A DNA stretch of 64,000 nt from positions 310,001-374,000 of the forward strand of contig NZ_CP110001.1 of the NCBI RefSeq assembly GCF_025947185.1. Direction: 5' to 3'. Source of the DNA: Flavobacterium sp. N2038 (GTDB lineage: Bacteria > Bacteroidota > Bacteroidia > Flavobacteriales > Flavobacteriaceae). Shown here in pieces: positions 26,539-35,138 of this stretch (positions within the stretch are counted from its first letter, which is position 1; the number at the start of each line of letters is the position of its first letter). The notes beneath the pieces are model-generated. The model saw only the letters and a list, made by a program, of their open reading frames with translations, searched no databases and was not told the origin of the DNA. A program made the position numbers and the translations under genes.

Positions 26539-28098
26539 TTATGCAATCTTTTCAAGAATAGTTTCTTTCTCGTCTGTCAAATCGTTCAGAAAATATTTTA
26601 ATTCACTTAATTCATATTCGGCCGGAAACAATTTTTCATTTACAATCCTTACCGGGGTATAATTAAAATTATTCTTAGAACACCATTCATATTGTTTATT
26701 TATTTCCTGGCTCACCATCATGCTAATGTTCTCTACATGCCATTTCTTTAGCCACTTTTTCAGGTTCATTTTTTTAATATGCCAATCAGAAATTGCTTCG
26801 ACTGTTTTTCCCGGAGTTGACCTGTTAATTGTCAACAATCTTTCTACCACAACCTTAAATGGATTTTCGGTATTATCGGGATTTATATTAAATAATATAT
26901 TTAAACTTACTTTATCCGGAAATTTTAAAACCATATCAAAAGCTTCCTGAAATGTTTTATGACAATGTCCGCAGCTTGGGCTTATAATTATGGTTAATTT
27001 CACTGCTGCATTTCTATTACCAAAATTCAGTCCTCTTAAATTTTCAAATCCATTTGAGAATAAAACTTTTTTGGACAAAAAATTCATTAATGAATAATTC
27101 CTTTTAAATTTTTTCAAATCCTTTAAGCTATTTTCGGTCTCTAAAACTCCTTTTAGCATTGATTTTGCGACTAACCATGTTGGCAAGAGAATAGCAAATG
27201 AAAATACAAACGGAAAAATACTTTCAAAGCTAAATGTCAATGTAAAAAGATCAGATGCAAACCATACGATACTTTGCACTAAAATCAAGAACGAAACTGC
27301 CAAACACATCATACACCACTTTTGAATCTCAAACTTCTGAATCCAAATTGAAGATACAATTACAGGAATTGTCAATAAGCTCAAAAAACCAATAAAAACG
27401 GCAGATTCTAATGGCTGTATTAAAACTGCAATAACACTGGAAGCAAAAAACAATAATGGCAAATCTGAAAAGCTAAATAACCTGTTTTTATTTTCCTCTT
27501 TGTAATTTAAAACTGAATTACATGATGAATTTGAAGTTAGATTACAAAACTTTGTAATTATACTATTTTTAAAACCTAATTTTTCCTGTACTATAAATAC
27601 GCTAACTATAAGTCCTGTTATTGATGTTGCTAAAAAAACAAGACTAAACAAATCAAACGGGTTGTAAAAAAAAGCCAAACCTACTATTAGGATAAAAGGA
27701 AAAGAATACTTCAACCAATTATATTCAACTTTAAAGTTCTCTTTTGCTATTGCGTTATTTGGTTCAATTGCCACAATAACTCCATTCCAGTCTAAAAGAA
27801 ATTTTTCGTATGAAATTTTTTTACTTCCTTTTTTTATTGTTGTAATACGAACATCATTTTTAAACTTTTCAACCAACGTAAGTTCCTCTTTAAAATAGGC
27901 AAGGAAATTTGTTGGCAAATCAACTATCTGTTCTTTCGAAACTCTAACAGCTGCATTTTCTATTGCCAATAAATCTAACGAATCTGTTATCGCAAATAAA
28001 CTTGGATAATTAGGATGAGAAAGAAATAAATCTTTAAACTCATTTTTAATTTCCGAGTATCTGTTTATTTGGAGAAATTTTTGAATAAGTTTTAACAT
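26539..28098 (-). CDS. VKOR-thioredoxin fusion with degenerate C39-like N-terminus
   Basis: This is a 519-residue membrane oxidoreductase that should make disulfides in exported proteins. I chose the ATG at 28098; the longer frame would need a TTG start. Residues 1-115 resemble a C39 domain (HPNYPSLFAITDSL, LPTNFLAYF, FLLDWNGVIVAIEP) but lack catalytic Cys and His. Residues 130-310 are a VKOR domain with loop cysteines Cys185/Cys193 and Cys262-x-x-Cys265 (WCMMC). The C-terminus is a thioredoxin fold with CGHC (376-379) and a cis-Pro at 482. It lies directly upstream of the Cys-rich precursor genes. Confidence 0.88.
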   Translation of the reverse strand: MLKLIQKFLQINRYSEIKNEFKDLFLSHPNYPSLFAITDSLDLLAIENAAVRVSKEQIVDLPTNFLAYFKEELTLVEKFKNDVRITTIKKGSKKISYEKFLLDWNGVIVAIEPNNAIAKENFKVEYNWLKYSFPFILIVGLAFFYNPFDLFSLVFLATSITGLIVSVFIVQEKLGFKNSIITKFCNLTSNSSCNSVLNYKEENKNRLFSFSDLPLLFFASSVIAVLIQPLESAVFIGFLSLLTIPVIVSSIWIQKFEIQKWCMMCLAVSFLILVQSIVWFASDLFTLTFSFESIFPFVFSFAILLPTWLVAKSMLKGVLETENSLKDLKKFKRNYSLMNFLSKKVLFSNGFENLRGLNFGNRNAAVKLTIIISPSCGHCHKTFQEAFDMVLKFPDKVSLNILFNINPDNTENPFKVVVERLLTINRSTPGKTVEAISDWHIKKMNLKKWLKKWHVENISMMVSQEINKQYEWCSKNNFNYTPVRIVNEKLFPAEYELSELKYFLNDLTDEKETILEKIA

Positions 28099-28704
28099 CT
28101 TTTTCGAATCGTTTAATTCATAATTACACTGCAAAGATTGCTGTTTTTATTGACAAAAATCTCGTGATAGCAGACATTTTATCAATTATACTACATACAA
28201 TTTATAAATTATACCTATCAAAACAAAGTGTTAATCATCTGAATTATAATACATTACATCGACAAAATCTTCAACAAAACCCGCAAAAGCCAATTCTCGA
28301 CCAAGCGTTTTGCTTTTTATCTAGCTTTGACATATCAGTAATCCAAACAGGGAAAAAGAGGAAAAAATCTAAAATAAAATTGAGATTTCTTTTGATAAAA
28401 AAAGCCTTAGAAAGACAAAAAAATATTTACTGAAACAAGCTTTAGAACCCTGTTTTTTTTTGTAAAAGCTACATAAAAACAAAAGCTTTAAGCTCCAAAA
28501 AAATAAAAACTAACCCCTTTATATCTCAAATTAATAATTAATCAACATGAAAAATTTGAAAAATATGAGGAAAAAAGCAATCAAAACGTAGTTTAAAAAG
28601 GAAGCCTCGGAATTATACCATAGGCTAAAGCCCCCAAAATAGCATGAAAAAACTGCTATTCTATCTTACAATATAAATCAATACATAACTATAATCTATT
28701 TATC
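28099..28704. other. 606-bp gap with a truncated leader-like micro-ORF
   Basis: There is no credible full gene. On the plus strand at 28547-28591 a 14-codon frame (MKNLKNMRKKAIKT) resembles the start of a Bacteroidota bacteriocin-like leader cut short by a stop. At about 28635-28665 AATAGCA and TGCTATT form a hairpin without a T-run. The 89-codon frame at 28164-28433 is judged spurious. Confidence 0.4.
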
Positions 28705-28857
28705 ATGACAACTAACAAAATGAAATTCGACAATTTTCAAGCCGAAAAATTATCTAAAACTCAACAAAAAACCGTGCGCGGTGGAGATACCGTAGGTGTA
28801 GATCCAACAGATCCAAAATACGATCCAACAAAAGGTGGAGGCACTGGAAATGGATAA
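28705..28857 (+). CDS. Orphan double-glycine peptide precursor without Cys
   Basis: This is a 50-residue frame with a leader containing KFDNFQAEKLSKTQQ, then TVRGG (Gly26-Gly27), followed by a short Asp/Pro/Gly-rich part (DPTDPKYDPTKGGG) without cysteines. A second ATG at codon 6 is an alternative start. It lies on the strand opposite the main cluster, is followed by a very strong terminator and faces the TPR-AraC regulator gene. The leader form resembles other Bacteroidota Gly-Gly peptides, so export by the nearby C39 transporter is plausible but not shown. Confidence 0.6.
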   Translation: MTTNKMKFDNFQAEKLSKTQQKTVRGGDTVGVDPTDPKYDPTKGGGTGNG

Positions 28858-28878
28858 AAATAAGCTCCAGATTAAATT

Positions 28879-28930
28879 AAATATTTTCGCAAAAGAATTA
28901 GAAATCCCAATTCTTTTGCGAAATATTTTT
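28879..28930. terminator. Strong bidirectional terminator
   Basis: AATATTTTCGCAAAAGAATT (about 28880-28899) is inverted as AATTCTTTTGCGAAATATT (28909-28927), followed by a T-run. It serves the orphan peptide gene and the converging regulator gene. Confidence 0.92.
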
Positions 28931-28948
28931 TTTATTGATCTTTAAAAA

Positions 28949-30697
28949 CTAAATATTACTTGCAAATTGAGCCGGAGACACACCGGTTCTTTTACGAAAT
29001 GATTTTGCAAACGAAACTGCATTTTTAAATCCGACACTTTCTGCAATTGCCTGAGTCGAATATTTACGATACATATGATTCGTAATCATCTCATTGATTA
29101 CGTAGTTAATTTTAAGCTCATTAGAATATTCTCCAAATGACTTCCCAAATCTTTTATTAACAACGTAGGACAAATAAGTAGTGTTTGTTTTTATTTTTTT
29201 GGCAACATAAGGCAAAGTAAAATCAGCATTTAGATATTCTAATTTACTCTCGAGTGCCAATAGTTTTTCGACAATTTTATTTTCTTTGGCTTCGTCAATA
29301 CTTAAATTAACATTTTCTTTTTTAAGCTGAACATCTTCCAATTCTTCCTTTTCATGCACGACCTCTTCGATAACCTCGTTTTCCTTTTTCTCCAGATTGG
29401 CTTTAAATTCTTCAATTAGAGCATTCATTTTTTTATGCGCTTTATTTTTATCCCGTATGTTTTTTACAAGTAAAAATATTATCCCAACAACAAGCAGGAC
29501 ATAGAATACTCTAAGAGCCTTATTCAGTAAAACTTCATTTTTATATTTCTCCTGAATAGTAACCATTTCGGTTCCCAAATCTTCCAGACCTAATTTATAG
29601 TTTACCTCCAGGGCTTCATCTCTTAATTTTGTTTCAGACTTTTCGTAACTATCCAGGTAAATTTTCGAATGTTTATAGGCCTGCTCAGGCTCATTCATTA
29701 AATTATAAATCTTTGCCTGTAAATAATTTGATTTTAAATAGCTTACATCCAGAGTTTTATTCTTTAACGAAATAGAATCTACTTTTCCAAAACATACCAA
29801 AGCTTTATCATATTTCTTATTCCAAAAATACAAGTCGCCTAAATTATAATTTGCAGCCTGAAACAATTGTTCAGAATTATTTTGTTTCGATAAAAACAAG
29901 ATGTCAAAATATGTTTTTTCGGCATTTACAAGATCATTCTTTATCAAATAAATATTCCCTAAGCTCATTTTTGCAGTAATCTTATTGTTTACAAAATTCT
30001 CTGAATAAGTAACTGCTTTTTTATAAAAGTATTCAGCAGAATCCAGCAAATACATCTTATCGCGATTCTTCATATAATAACTTTCATATGAAGTACCTAA
30101 ATTAATATTGATGTTACTTTTGCTGTTTTGAAACTGCTCTTTTGTATAGACACTTTCGTTTTTATTAATAAAGTCATTGTTTTGTCTCAAATTCTTGATG
30201 GACAATTGGTAATTTCCAATCTCCTCATTAATTAAAGCAATATTACTTTTAAACTTTACCATTTGGATAACATCATTCACTTCGGTAGAAAATTTGATCC
30301 CTTTTTGGTAATTATCTAGTGCTTTACCCAGATTGCCTCTTTTCCACTCTATTAACCCCTTATAATTATAAAGATAGCCTGCAACTTTTGTTTTCTCAGA
30401 AGAAGGAGGCATTTTATCTAAATATTGAAGTGCTGTTTTGTAACTTTGATCAGATTTGGCAACATTACCTTTGAGTTGGTATAAATACGAAGCTGCGCCG
30501 TTGGCAAAAGCCAAATGCTTGTCATTAGTAGATTTCATCAATTCTTTAGTGTATGCAAGACCCTGATCGAAATTTGAATTCATACTGAATCGAATTTTGT
30601 CCTGCAACTCTAAATATTCCTGTTCATTAATTTGAGTTTTTTGTGCAAACCCAATACTGAGAACATGAAAAAGTAAAAAAGAGATGATTAGCCTCAT
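28949..30697 (-). CDS. TPR-containing membrane regulator with AraC-type DNA-binding domain
   Basis: This is a 582-residue hybrid regulator of a type common in Flavobacteria. A signal peptide (about 1-18, ending GFAQ) exports an N-terminal region of tetratricopeptide repeats (about 30-370). One membrane helix follows (FYVLLVVGIIFLLV, about residues 395-408), then a charged coiled-coil linker (about 415-480) and a C-terminal AraC HTH domain containing TNTTYLSYVVNKRFGKSFGEY and AESVGFKNAVSFAKSFRKRTG. It may sense a periplasmic signal and act at the membrane. It neighbours the peptide cluster and could regulate it, but nothing in the sequence proves that. Confidence 0.88.
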   Translation of the reverse strand: MRLIISFLLFHVLSIGFAQKTQINEQEYLELQDKIRFSMNSNFDQGLAYTKELMKSTNDKHLAFANGAASYLYQLKGNVAKSDQSYKTALQYLDKMPPSSEKTKVAGYLYNYKGLIEWKRGNLGKALDNYQKGIKFSTEVNDVIQMVKFKSNIALINEEIGNYQLSIKNLRQNNDFINKNESVYTKEQFQNSKSNININLGTSYESYYMKNRDKMYLLDSAEYFYKKAVTYSENFVNNKITAKMSLGNIYLIKNDLVNAEKTYFDILFLSKQNNSEQLFQAANYNLGDLYFWNKKYDKALVCFGKVDSISLKNKTLDVSYLKSNYLQAKIYNLMNEPEQAYKHSKIYLDSYEKSETKLRDEALEVNYKLGLEDLGTEMVTIQEKYKNEVLLNKALRVFYVLLVVGIIFLLVKNIRDKNKAHKKMNALIEEFKANLEKKENEVIEEVVHEKEELEDVQLKKENVNLSIDEAKENKIVEKLLALESKLEYLNADFTLPYVAKKIKTNTTYLSYVVNKRFGKSFGEYSNELKINYVINEMITNHMYRKYSTQAIAESVGFKNAVSFAKSFRKRTGVSPAQFASNI

Positions 30698-30809
30698 TTA
30701 TCTGTTTTTGGTATTCAAAAATAGTTCTTATATTTTCAATAAACTAAAATTAATTTGCTTATCCATTGTTAATTTTGTTACAAAATTAAAATAATATAAC
30801 AATTTTGAA

Positions 30810-30841
30810 TTGTTTTGTTATATTTATATTACGTAAATTTG
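30810..30841 (+). promoter_or_regulatory. Promoter of gcdH
   Basis: TAAATTTG at 30834-30841 is preceded by TTG at 30810-30812 (21-nt spacer) and another TTG at 30815-30817 (16 nt). It lies 21 nt before the start codon. Confidence 0.65.
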
Positions 30842-30862
30842 TTTTGAAAAATCTTATACAAA

Positions 30863-32044
30863 ATGAAACCAGACTTATTTCAATCTCCAGATTATTACAA
30901 CCTTGACGATTTATTAACAGATGAGCACAAATTGGTTCGCGAGTCTGCACGTGCATGGGTAAAAAGAGAAGTTTCTCCTATTATTGAAGAATACGCTCAA
31001 AAAGCAGAATTCCCAAAACAGATCATAAAAGGTCTGGGAGAAATTGGTGGATTCGGACCTTATATCCCTGTTGAATATGGTGGTGCCGGTTTAGATCAAA
31101 TTTCATATGGTCTAATCATGCAGGAAATTGAGCGTGGTGATTCTGGTGTAAGATCAACCTCATCTGTGCAATCTTCTTTGGTAATGTATCCTATCTGGAA
31201 ATATGGAAACGAAGAACAACGCATGAAATATTTACCAAAACTTGCAACTGGCGAATTTATAGGTTGTTTTGGTTTAACAGAACCTGATCATGGGTCTGAT
31301 CCCGGAAGTATGATTACCAATTTTAAAGATATGGGAGATCATTATCTTTTAAATGGTGCAAAAATGTGGATCTCTAATGCCCCTTTTGCTGATATTGCAG
31401 TAGTTTGGGCAAAAAATGAGGACGGCAGAATTCATGGTTTAATTGTTGAACGTGGCATGGAAGGTTTTACAACTCCGGAAACGCATAACAAATGGTCTCT
31501 TCGTGCATCTGCAACCGGAGAATTAATTTTCGACAATGTAAAAGTTCCCAAAGAGAACCTGTTACCAAATAAATCAGGATTAGGAGCGCCGCTGGGATGC
31601 TTAGATTCTGCCAGATATGGCATAGCCTGGGGAGCAATTGGAGCTGCAATGGACTGTTATGATACTGCTTTAAGATATGCAAAAGAGAGAATCCAGTTTG
31701 GAAAACCAATTGGAGGCACACAATTGCAACAAAAAAAATTGGCCGAAATGATTACCGAAATCACAAAAGCACAATTATTAACCTGGCGCTTGGGCGTATT
31801 AAGAAACGAAGGAAGAGCAACAACAGCTCAGATTTCGATGGCAAAACGTAATAATGTTGATATGGCCATACATATTGCACGTGAAGCAAGACAAATGTTG
31901 GGCGGAATGGGAATTACAGGCGAATATTCGATTATGCGTCATATGATGAATCTGGAAAGTGTAATTACTTACGAAGGAACTCATGATATCCATTTGTTAA
32001 TCACAGGAATGGATGTAACTGGAATTCCAGCTTTTAAATCATAA
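30863..32044 (+). CDS. gcdH: Acyl-CoA dehydrogenase, glutaryl-CoA dehydrogenase type
   Basis: This is an FAD-dependent acyl-CoA dehydrogenase of 393 residues. The sequence follows glutaryl-CoA dehydrogenases rather than short-chain enzymes: the N-terminal DLLTDEHKLVRESARAWV, the FAD/substrate motif CFGLTEPDHGSDPGSM and WISNAP are present. The catalytic base is Glu371 in TYEGTHDIH. The expected role is oxidation and decarboxylation of glutaryl-CoA to crotonyl-CoA in lysine or tryptophan breakdown. No other pathway genes are adjacent. It has its own promoter and a terminator hairpin. Confidence 0.88.
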   Translation: MKPDLFQSPDYYNLDDLLTDEHKLVRESARAWVKREVSPIIEEYAQKAEFPKQIIKGLGEIGGFGPYIPVEYGGAGLDQISYGLIMQEIERGDSGVRSTSSVQSSLVMYPIWKYGNEEQRMKYLPKLATGEFIGCFGLTEPDHGSDPGSMITNFKDMGDHYLLNGAKMWISNAPFADIAVVWAKNEDGRIHGLIVERGMEGFTTPETHNKWSLRASATGELIFDNVKVPKENLLPNKSGLGAPLGCLDSARYGIAWGAIGAAMDCYDTALRYAKERIQFGKPIGGTQLQQKKLAEMITEITKAQLLTWRLGVLRNEGRATTAQISMAKRNNVDMAIHIAREARQMLGGMGITGEYSIMRHMMNLESVITYEGTHDIHLLITGMDVTGIPAFKS

Positions 32045-32075
32045 ATAACTATTAAAATATATACAAAATCAATCT

Positions 32076-32105
32076 AAAAAGCTTCTTCTAAACGAGAAGC
32101 TTTTT
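32076..32105 (+). terminator. Terminator after gcdH
   Basis: AAAAAGCTTCT and AGAAGCTTTTT form an 11-bp stem around an 8-nt loop. Its T-run merges with the -7 box of the next gene. Confidence 0.85.
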
Positions 32106-32112
32106 ATCTTTG
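32105..32112 (+). promoter_or_regulatory. -7 box of the DUF3050 gene
   Basis: TATCTTTG overlaps the end of the gcdH terminator and lies 18 nt before the ATG at 32131, which decides that start over the longer frame beginning at 32110. Confidence 0.6.
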
Positions 32113-32130
32113 CACAAAAATTTCCATTTC

Positions 32131-32913
32131 ATGAATATTGAAACTATACACAATAGCATTCAACCTCAAAAAGAGCAACTTTTAAAACATTCATTATACA
32201 ACAAAATCCAAACTATTGACGATTTACATAGCTTTGTAGAAAATCACGTTTTTGCAGTTTGGGATTTTATGTCACTATTAAAAGCATTACAAGCTAAACT
32301 TACCTGCACAACAACACCATGGTTTGCAACTAAAAACCCTGAAACCAGATATTTAATTAATGAAATTGTTCTTGCCGAAGAAACCGATTTAAGTATTGAC
32401 GGAAGAAGACAAAGTCATTATGAAATGTATCTTGAAGCCATGCAGGATTGTGGCGCCAATACAACAGAAATTGATAAATTCCTAAACGAAGTAAATTCTC
32501 TTCATAATATTTTTGTTGCCATAAAACAAAGCTCATTGCACCCTGAAATAAAAGCTTTTCTGGATTTCACTTTCAGAGTTATTGAAGAAGGAAAACCGCA
32601 TCAGATTGCCGCTGCATTTACTTTTGGAAGAGAAGACCTGATTCCGAGTATGTTTACTGAAATTCTTAAAAACTTTCAAAAAAACCTGCCGGACGTCGAT
32701 TTAAAAAAATTGCTTTATTATTTTGAAAGACATATCGAATTAGACGCAGATGAGCACGGCCCAATGGCAATGCGAATGATTACCGATTTATGTGAAGATG
32801 ATGCGCAAAAATGGAAAGAAGTAGAAGAAGTTTCGATTCTTGCATTAGAAAAACGTATTGGACTCTGGAATGCCATTGAAGAAGAAATTCTTTTAAAAGC
32901 AGAAATGGTCTAA
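32131..32913 (+). CDS. DUF3050 domain protein, heme-oxygenase-like fold
   Basis: This is a 260-residue cytoplasmic protein of the DUF3050 family. The start at 32131 is preferred because the longer frame would begin inside the -7 promoter box. Typical family features are the N-terminal LHSFVENHVFAVWDFMSLLKALQ, NEIVLAEETD and a C-terminal FERHIELDADEHGP. The histidines and acidic residues are spaced as in heme-oxygenase-like helical folds, some of which bind di-iron. The biochemical function is unknown. It is followed by its own terminator. Confidence 0.85.
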   Translation: MNIETIHNSIQPQKEQLLKHSLYNKIQTIDDLHSFVENHVFAVWDFMSLLKALQAKLTCTTTPWFATKNPETRYLINEIVLAEETDLSIDGRRQSHYEMYLEAMQDCGANTTEIDKFLNEVNSLHNIFVAIKQSSLHPEIKAFLDFTFRVIEEGKPHQIAAAFTFGREDLIPSMFTEILKNFQKNLPDVDLKKLLYYFERHIELDADEHGPMAMRMITDLCEDDAQKWKEVEEVSILALEKRIGLWNAIEEEILLKAEMV

Positions 32914-32920
32914 AAATGAT

Positions 32921-32950
32921 AACGAGGTATTTTTTACCTCGTTTTTTATT
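32921..32950 (+). terminator. Terminator after the DUF3050 gene
   Basis: AACGAGGTA and TACCTCGTT form a 9-bp stem with a T-rich loop, followed by a T-run. Confidence 0.88.
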
Positions 32951-32977
32951 TTAAAAACAAACAAAAATTCTTTTCCG

Positions 32978-32985
32978 TATCTTTG
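32978..32985 (+). promoter_or_regulatory. -7 box of the first AraC regulator
   Basis: TATCTTTG, a full match to TAnnTTTG, lies 29 nt before the start codon. No ideal -33 box is seen. Confidence 0.45.
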
Positions 32986-33014
32986 ATATTCATTGATTGT
33001 AAACCAGATACAAA

Positions 33015-33788
33015 ATGAAAATTGCAGATTTCAGTCCAACAGAACCATTAACACCTTTTATAAAGACTTACAGAATTATCGAAAGTCAGGACGAATTGGT
33101 TAACCGCGTTTTGCCTGGCACTTCCCTCTCGATCGCTTTTAGATGCAAAGGAGAAGTCAATTTTATTAAAGAGAATCACCACGATAAATTACCCGTTTCA
33201 ACAATTTCAGGAATTCGTAAATCAGTACGTTTAATTCATTATTCTAAAAATACAACTACTATAGTTGTTTTGTTTAAAGAAGCCGGAGCAACAGCATTTT
33301 TTAAAGAACCTCTTCATGAGTTGTTTGAAGAAAGTGTTTCACTTGATAATTTTATTCCGCAGCAAAAAATAAACCTGATAGAAGAACTTTTAGCCGAGGC
33401 AAAAACAAACGATCAAAAAATTGCCATTATAGAACAATTTCTATTATCAAAATTGTACTCTTACAAACCCGATAAATTAATTTCGGCTGCTATCTCAATC
33501 ATTCAGTCCAAAAAAGGAATTGTCAAAATAAAAGAACTTGCTGACGCTCTTTTTATCAGTCAGGATGCTTTCGAAAAGAGATTCAGAAAAACAATAGGAT
33601 CATCGCCAAAACAATTCTGCAATGTTGTTAGAATAAAAGCAATTATCGATCAAAAACAGCATAATAAAAACCTCATCGATCTGGCAATTGATGCAGGTTA
33701 TTTTGACCAGCCCCATTTTAATAAAGATTTTAAATTATTTACAGGACAAACTCCAACGGAGTTTTTCAGCTTTCCTTCTTTTTGGTAA
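33015..33788 (+). CDS. AraC family transcriptional regulator
   Basis: This is a 257-residue regulator. The N-terminal ~150 residues form a sensor of the type found in Bacteroidota AraC proteins (PFIKTYRIIES, HYSKNTTTIVVLFKEAGATAFF). The C-terminal 100 residues carry two helix-turn-helix units (IKELADALFISQDAFEKRF and LAIDAGYFDQPHFNKDFKLF) ending in TGQTPTEF. It heads a run of plus-strand genes containing a monooxygenase-like protein and a GDSL lipoprotein and resembles the second AraC regulator at 35139. Its ligand is unknown. Confidence 0.9.
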   Translation: MKIADFSPTEPLTPFIKTYRIIESQDELVNRVLPGTSLSIAFRCKGEVNFIKENHHDKLPVSTISGIRKSVRLIHYSKNTTTIVVLFKEAGATAFFKEPLHELFEESVSLDNFIPQQKINLIEELLAEAKTNDQKIAIIEQFLLSKLYSYKPDKLISAAISIIQSKKGIVKIKELADALFISQDAFEKRFRKTIGSSPKQFCNVVRIKAIIDQKQHNKNLIDLAIDAGYFDQPHFNKDFKLFTGQTPTEFFSFPSFW

Positions 33789-33856
33789 ATCAATGATTTT
33801 TTACAATGAATTAGTTTCTACAATTCTCAATTTTACTTCAACAAAAATGGAGAAAT

Positions 33857-34285
33857 ATGAAAACAAATTTTTTAATCGGAATCGTCTGCCTGACATTGTT
33901 TAGTTACAAAGCTAGTGCGCAGACAACAAGTACTAATTTACAAACAGAAACCCAAAAATCAGAAAGCATGAAACAAATCTTTATTGATAAATTTATCGTA
34001 CCCGAAAAATCAAAACAAGAATTTCTAAAAAGAGTAAGCATTAACAGAAATATCATAAAACAACTAAACGGATTTGTAAAAGATGACGCTTACGAACGTA
34101 CAGATGACAAAGGAAATTTAATTTATATGACTATTGCAGTTTGGGAAAACGAAACTGTTTTAAAAAAAGCAAAAGAAATAGTTCAGGCCAACTATAAAAA
34201 AGAAGGGTTTGATATTGCCGAAATGTTTGAAAGATTAAACATCACAATGGAAAGGAATGTTTACAACGAAGCCGGAAAACCATAA
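33857..34285 (+). CDS. Exported antibiotic biosynthesis monooxygenase-like protein
   Basis: This is a 142-residue protein with a signal peptide (MKTNFLIGIVCLTLFSYKAS, then AQ) and one ABM-type ferredoxin-like fold domain. Visible features are IFIDKFIVPEKSKQEFLKRV, NGFVKDDAYERTD and a MTIAVWENE strand, typical of small dimeric monooxygenases and related stress proteins. Export of an ABM domain is less common. It lies 68 bp after the AraC gene and 58 bp before the GDSL lipoprotein, so the three may be co-regulated. Substrate unknown. Confidence 0.7.
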   Translation: MKTNFLIGIVCLTLFSYKASAQTTSTNLQTETQKSESMKQIFIDKFIVPEKSKQEFLKRVSINRNIIKQLNGFVKDDAYERTDDKGNLIYMTIAVWENETVLKKAKEIVQANYKKEGFDIAEMFERLNITMERNVYNEAGKP

Positions 34286-34343
34286 CAAACTATTTAACGT
34301 AACTATTTATTTAAAATGACACCAAACTTAATTTCTTCAGATT

Positions 34344-35090
34344 ATGAAACCGCATTTCAAACAAATCGTTACGTTAATTCTCTCTGTCTTTTTACTGAGC
34401 TGCAGTACAGACGACTCTAATTCAGAGACTTCTATTCCTCCTACAGTTGAGACTCCAACAATTCCTATTGCTAAATCTATAAACTATCTCGCTTTGGGCG
34501 ATAGTTATACTATTGGTCAAAGTGTTTGCGAAACTTGCCGATTTCCGGAACAACTCAAAACCAAATTGAAAGGATTTTATCCTGAAACAGATTTTTCTTT
34601 AAAAATAATTGCAACAACAGGCTGGACAACCTCCGATTTAATTTCGGCAATCAATACCCAAAATCCGGAATCAAATTATGATTTGGTCACACTTTTAATT
34701 GGGGTTAATAATCAATACCAACATTTGGACTTTTCTGTATACAAAAAAGAGTTTCCACAGCTATTAAACAAAGCAATTGCTCTGGCAAAAGGTGAAAGCA
34801 AAAATGTAATTGTACTTTCGATTCCCGACTATACTTATACTCCATTTGCCTCAAATTACAGTGATGCAAACCGAATGAAAATATCAAATGAAATAAATAA
34901 CTACAACTCTTTTGCAGAAAGTTACTGCTCCTCTAAAAACGTTACTTTTATTTCGATCACAGATATTACAAGGCAAGGCCTAAACAATTCAAGTTTAGTC
35001 GCATCAGACGGTCTTCATCCTTCTGAAACTGCTTACAGAATGTTTGTTGAACGTATGTTGCCAATAGTAAAAGTAGCTTTACAAGATTAA
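34344..35090 (+). CDS. SGNH/GDSL hydrolase lipoprotein
   Basis: This is a 248-residue surface or periplasmic esterase. The lipoprotein signal ends in LLSC with Cys20, followed by a Ser/Thr/Pro-rich linker. SGNH hydrolase block I is ALGDSYTIG with nucleophile Ser54; block III is seen in LLIGVNNQY, and the catalytic Asp-x-x-His lies in SDGLHPSETAY near the C-terminus. The substrate could be an acetylated sugar or lipid, but cannot be named. It is flanked by two AraC regulators. Confidence 0.9.
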   Translation: MKPHFKQIVTLILSVFLLSCSTDDSNSETSIPPTVETPTIPIAKSINYLALGDSYTIGQSVCETCRFPEQLKTKLKGFYPETDFSLKIIATTGWTTSDLISAINTQNPESNYDLVTLLIGVNNQYQHLDFSVYKKEFPQLLNKAIALAKGESKNVIVLSIPDYTYTPFASNYSDANRMKISNEINNYNSFAESYCSSKNVTFISITDITRQGLNNSSLVASDGLHPSETAYRMFVERMLPIVKVALQD

Positions 35091-35138
35091 TTTTTTTAAA
35101 TTTGAATATCTCTTTTTAGATTAGCAACAAATCTCTTT

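Noticed and set aside
28164..28433. 89-codon plus-strand frame after the VKOR gene
   Set aside because: Composition is Lys/Asn/Gln-rich as expected for chance translation of AT-rich DNA, with no signal, domain or promoter; it lies in a gap rich in A/T runs.
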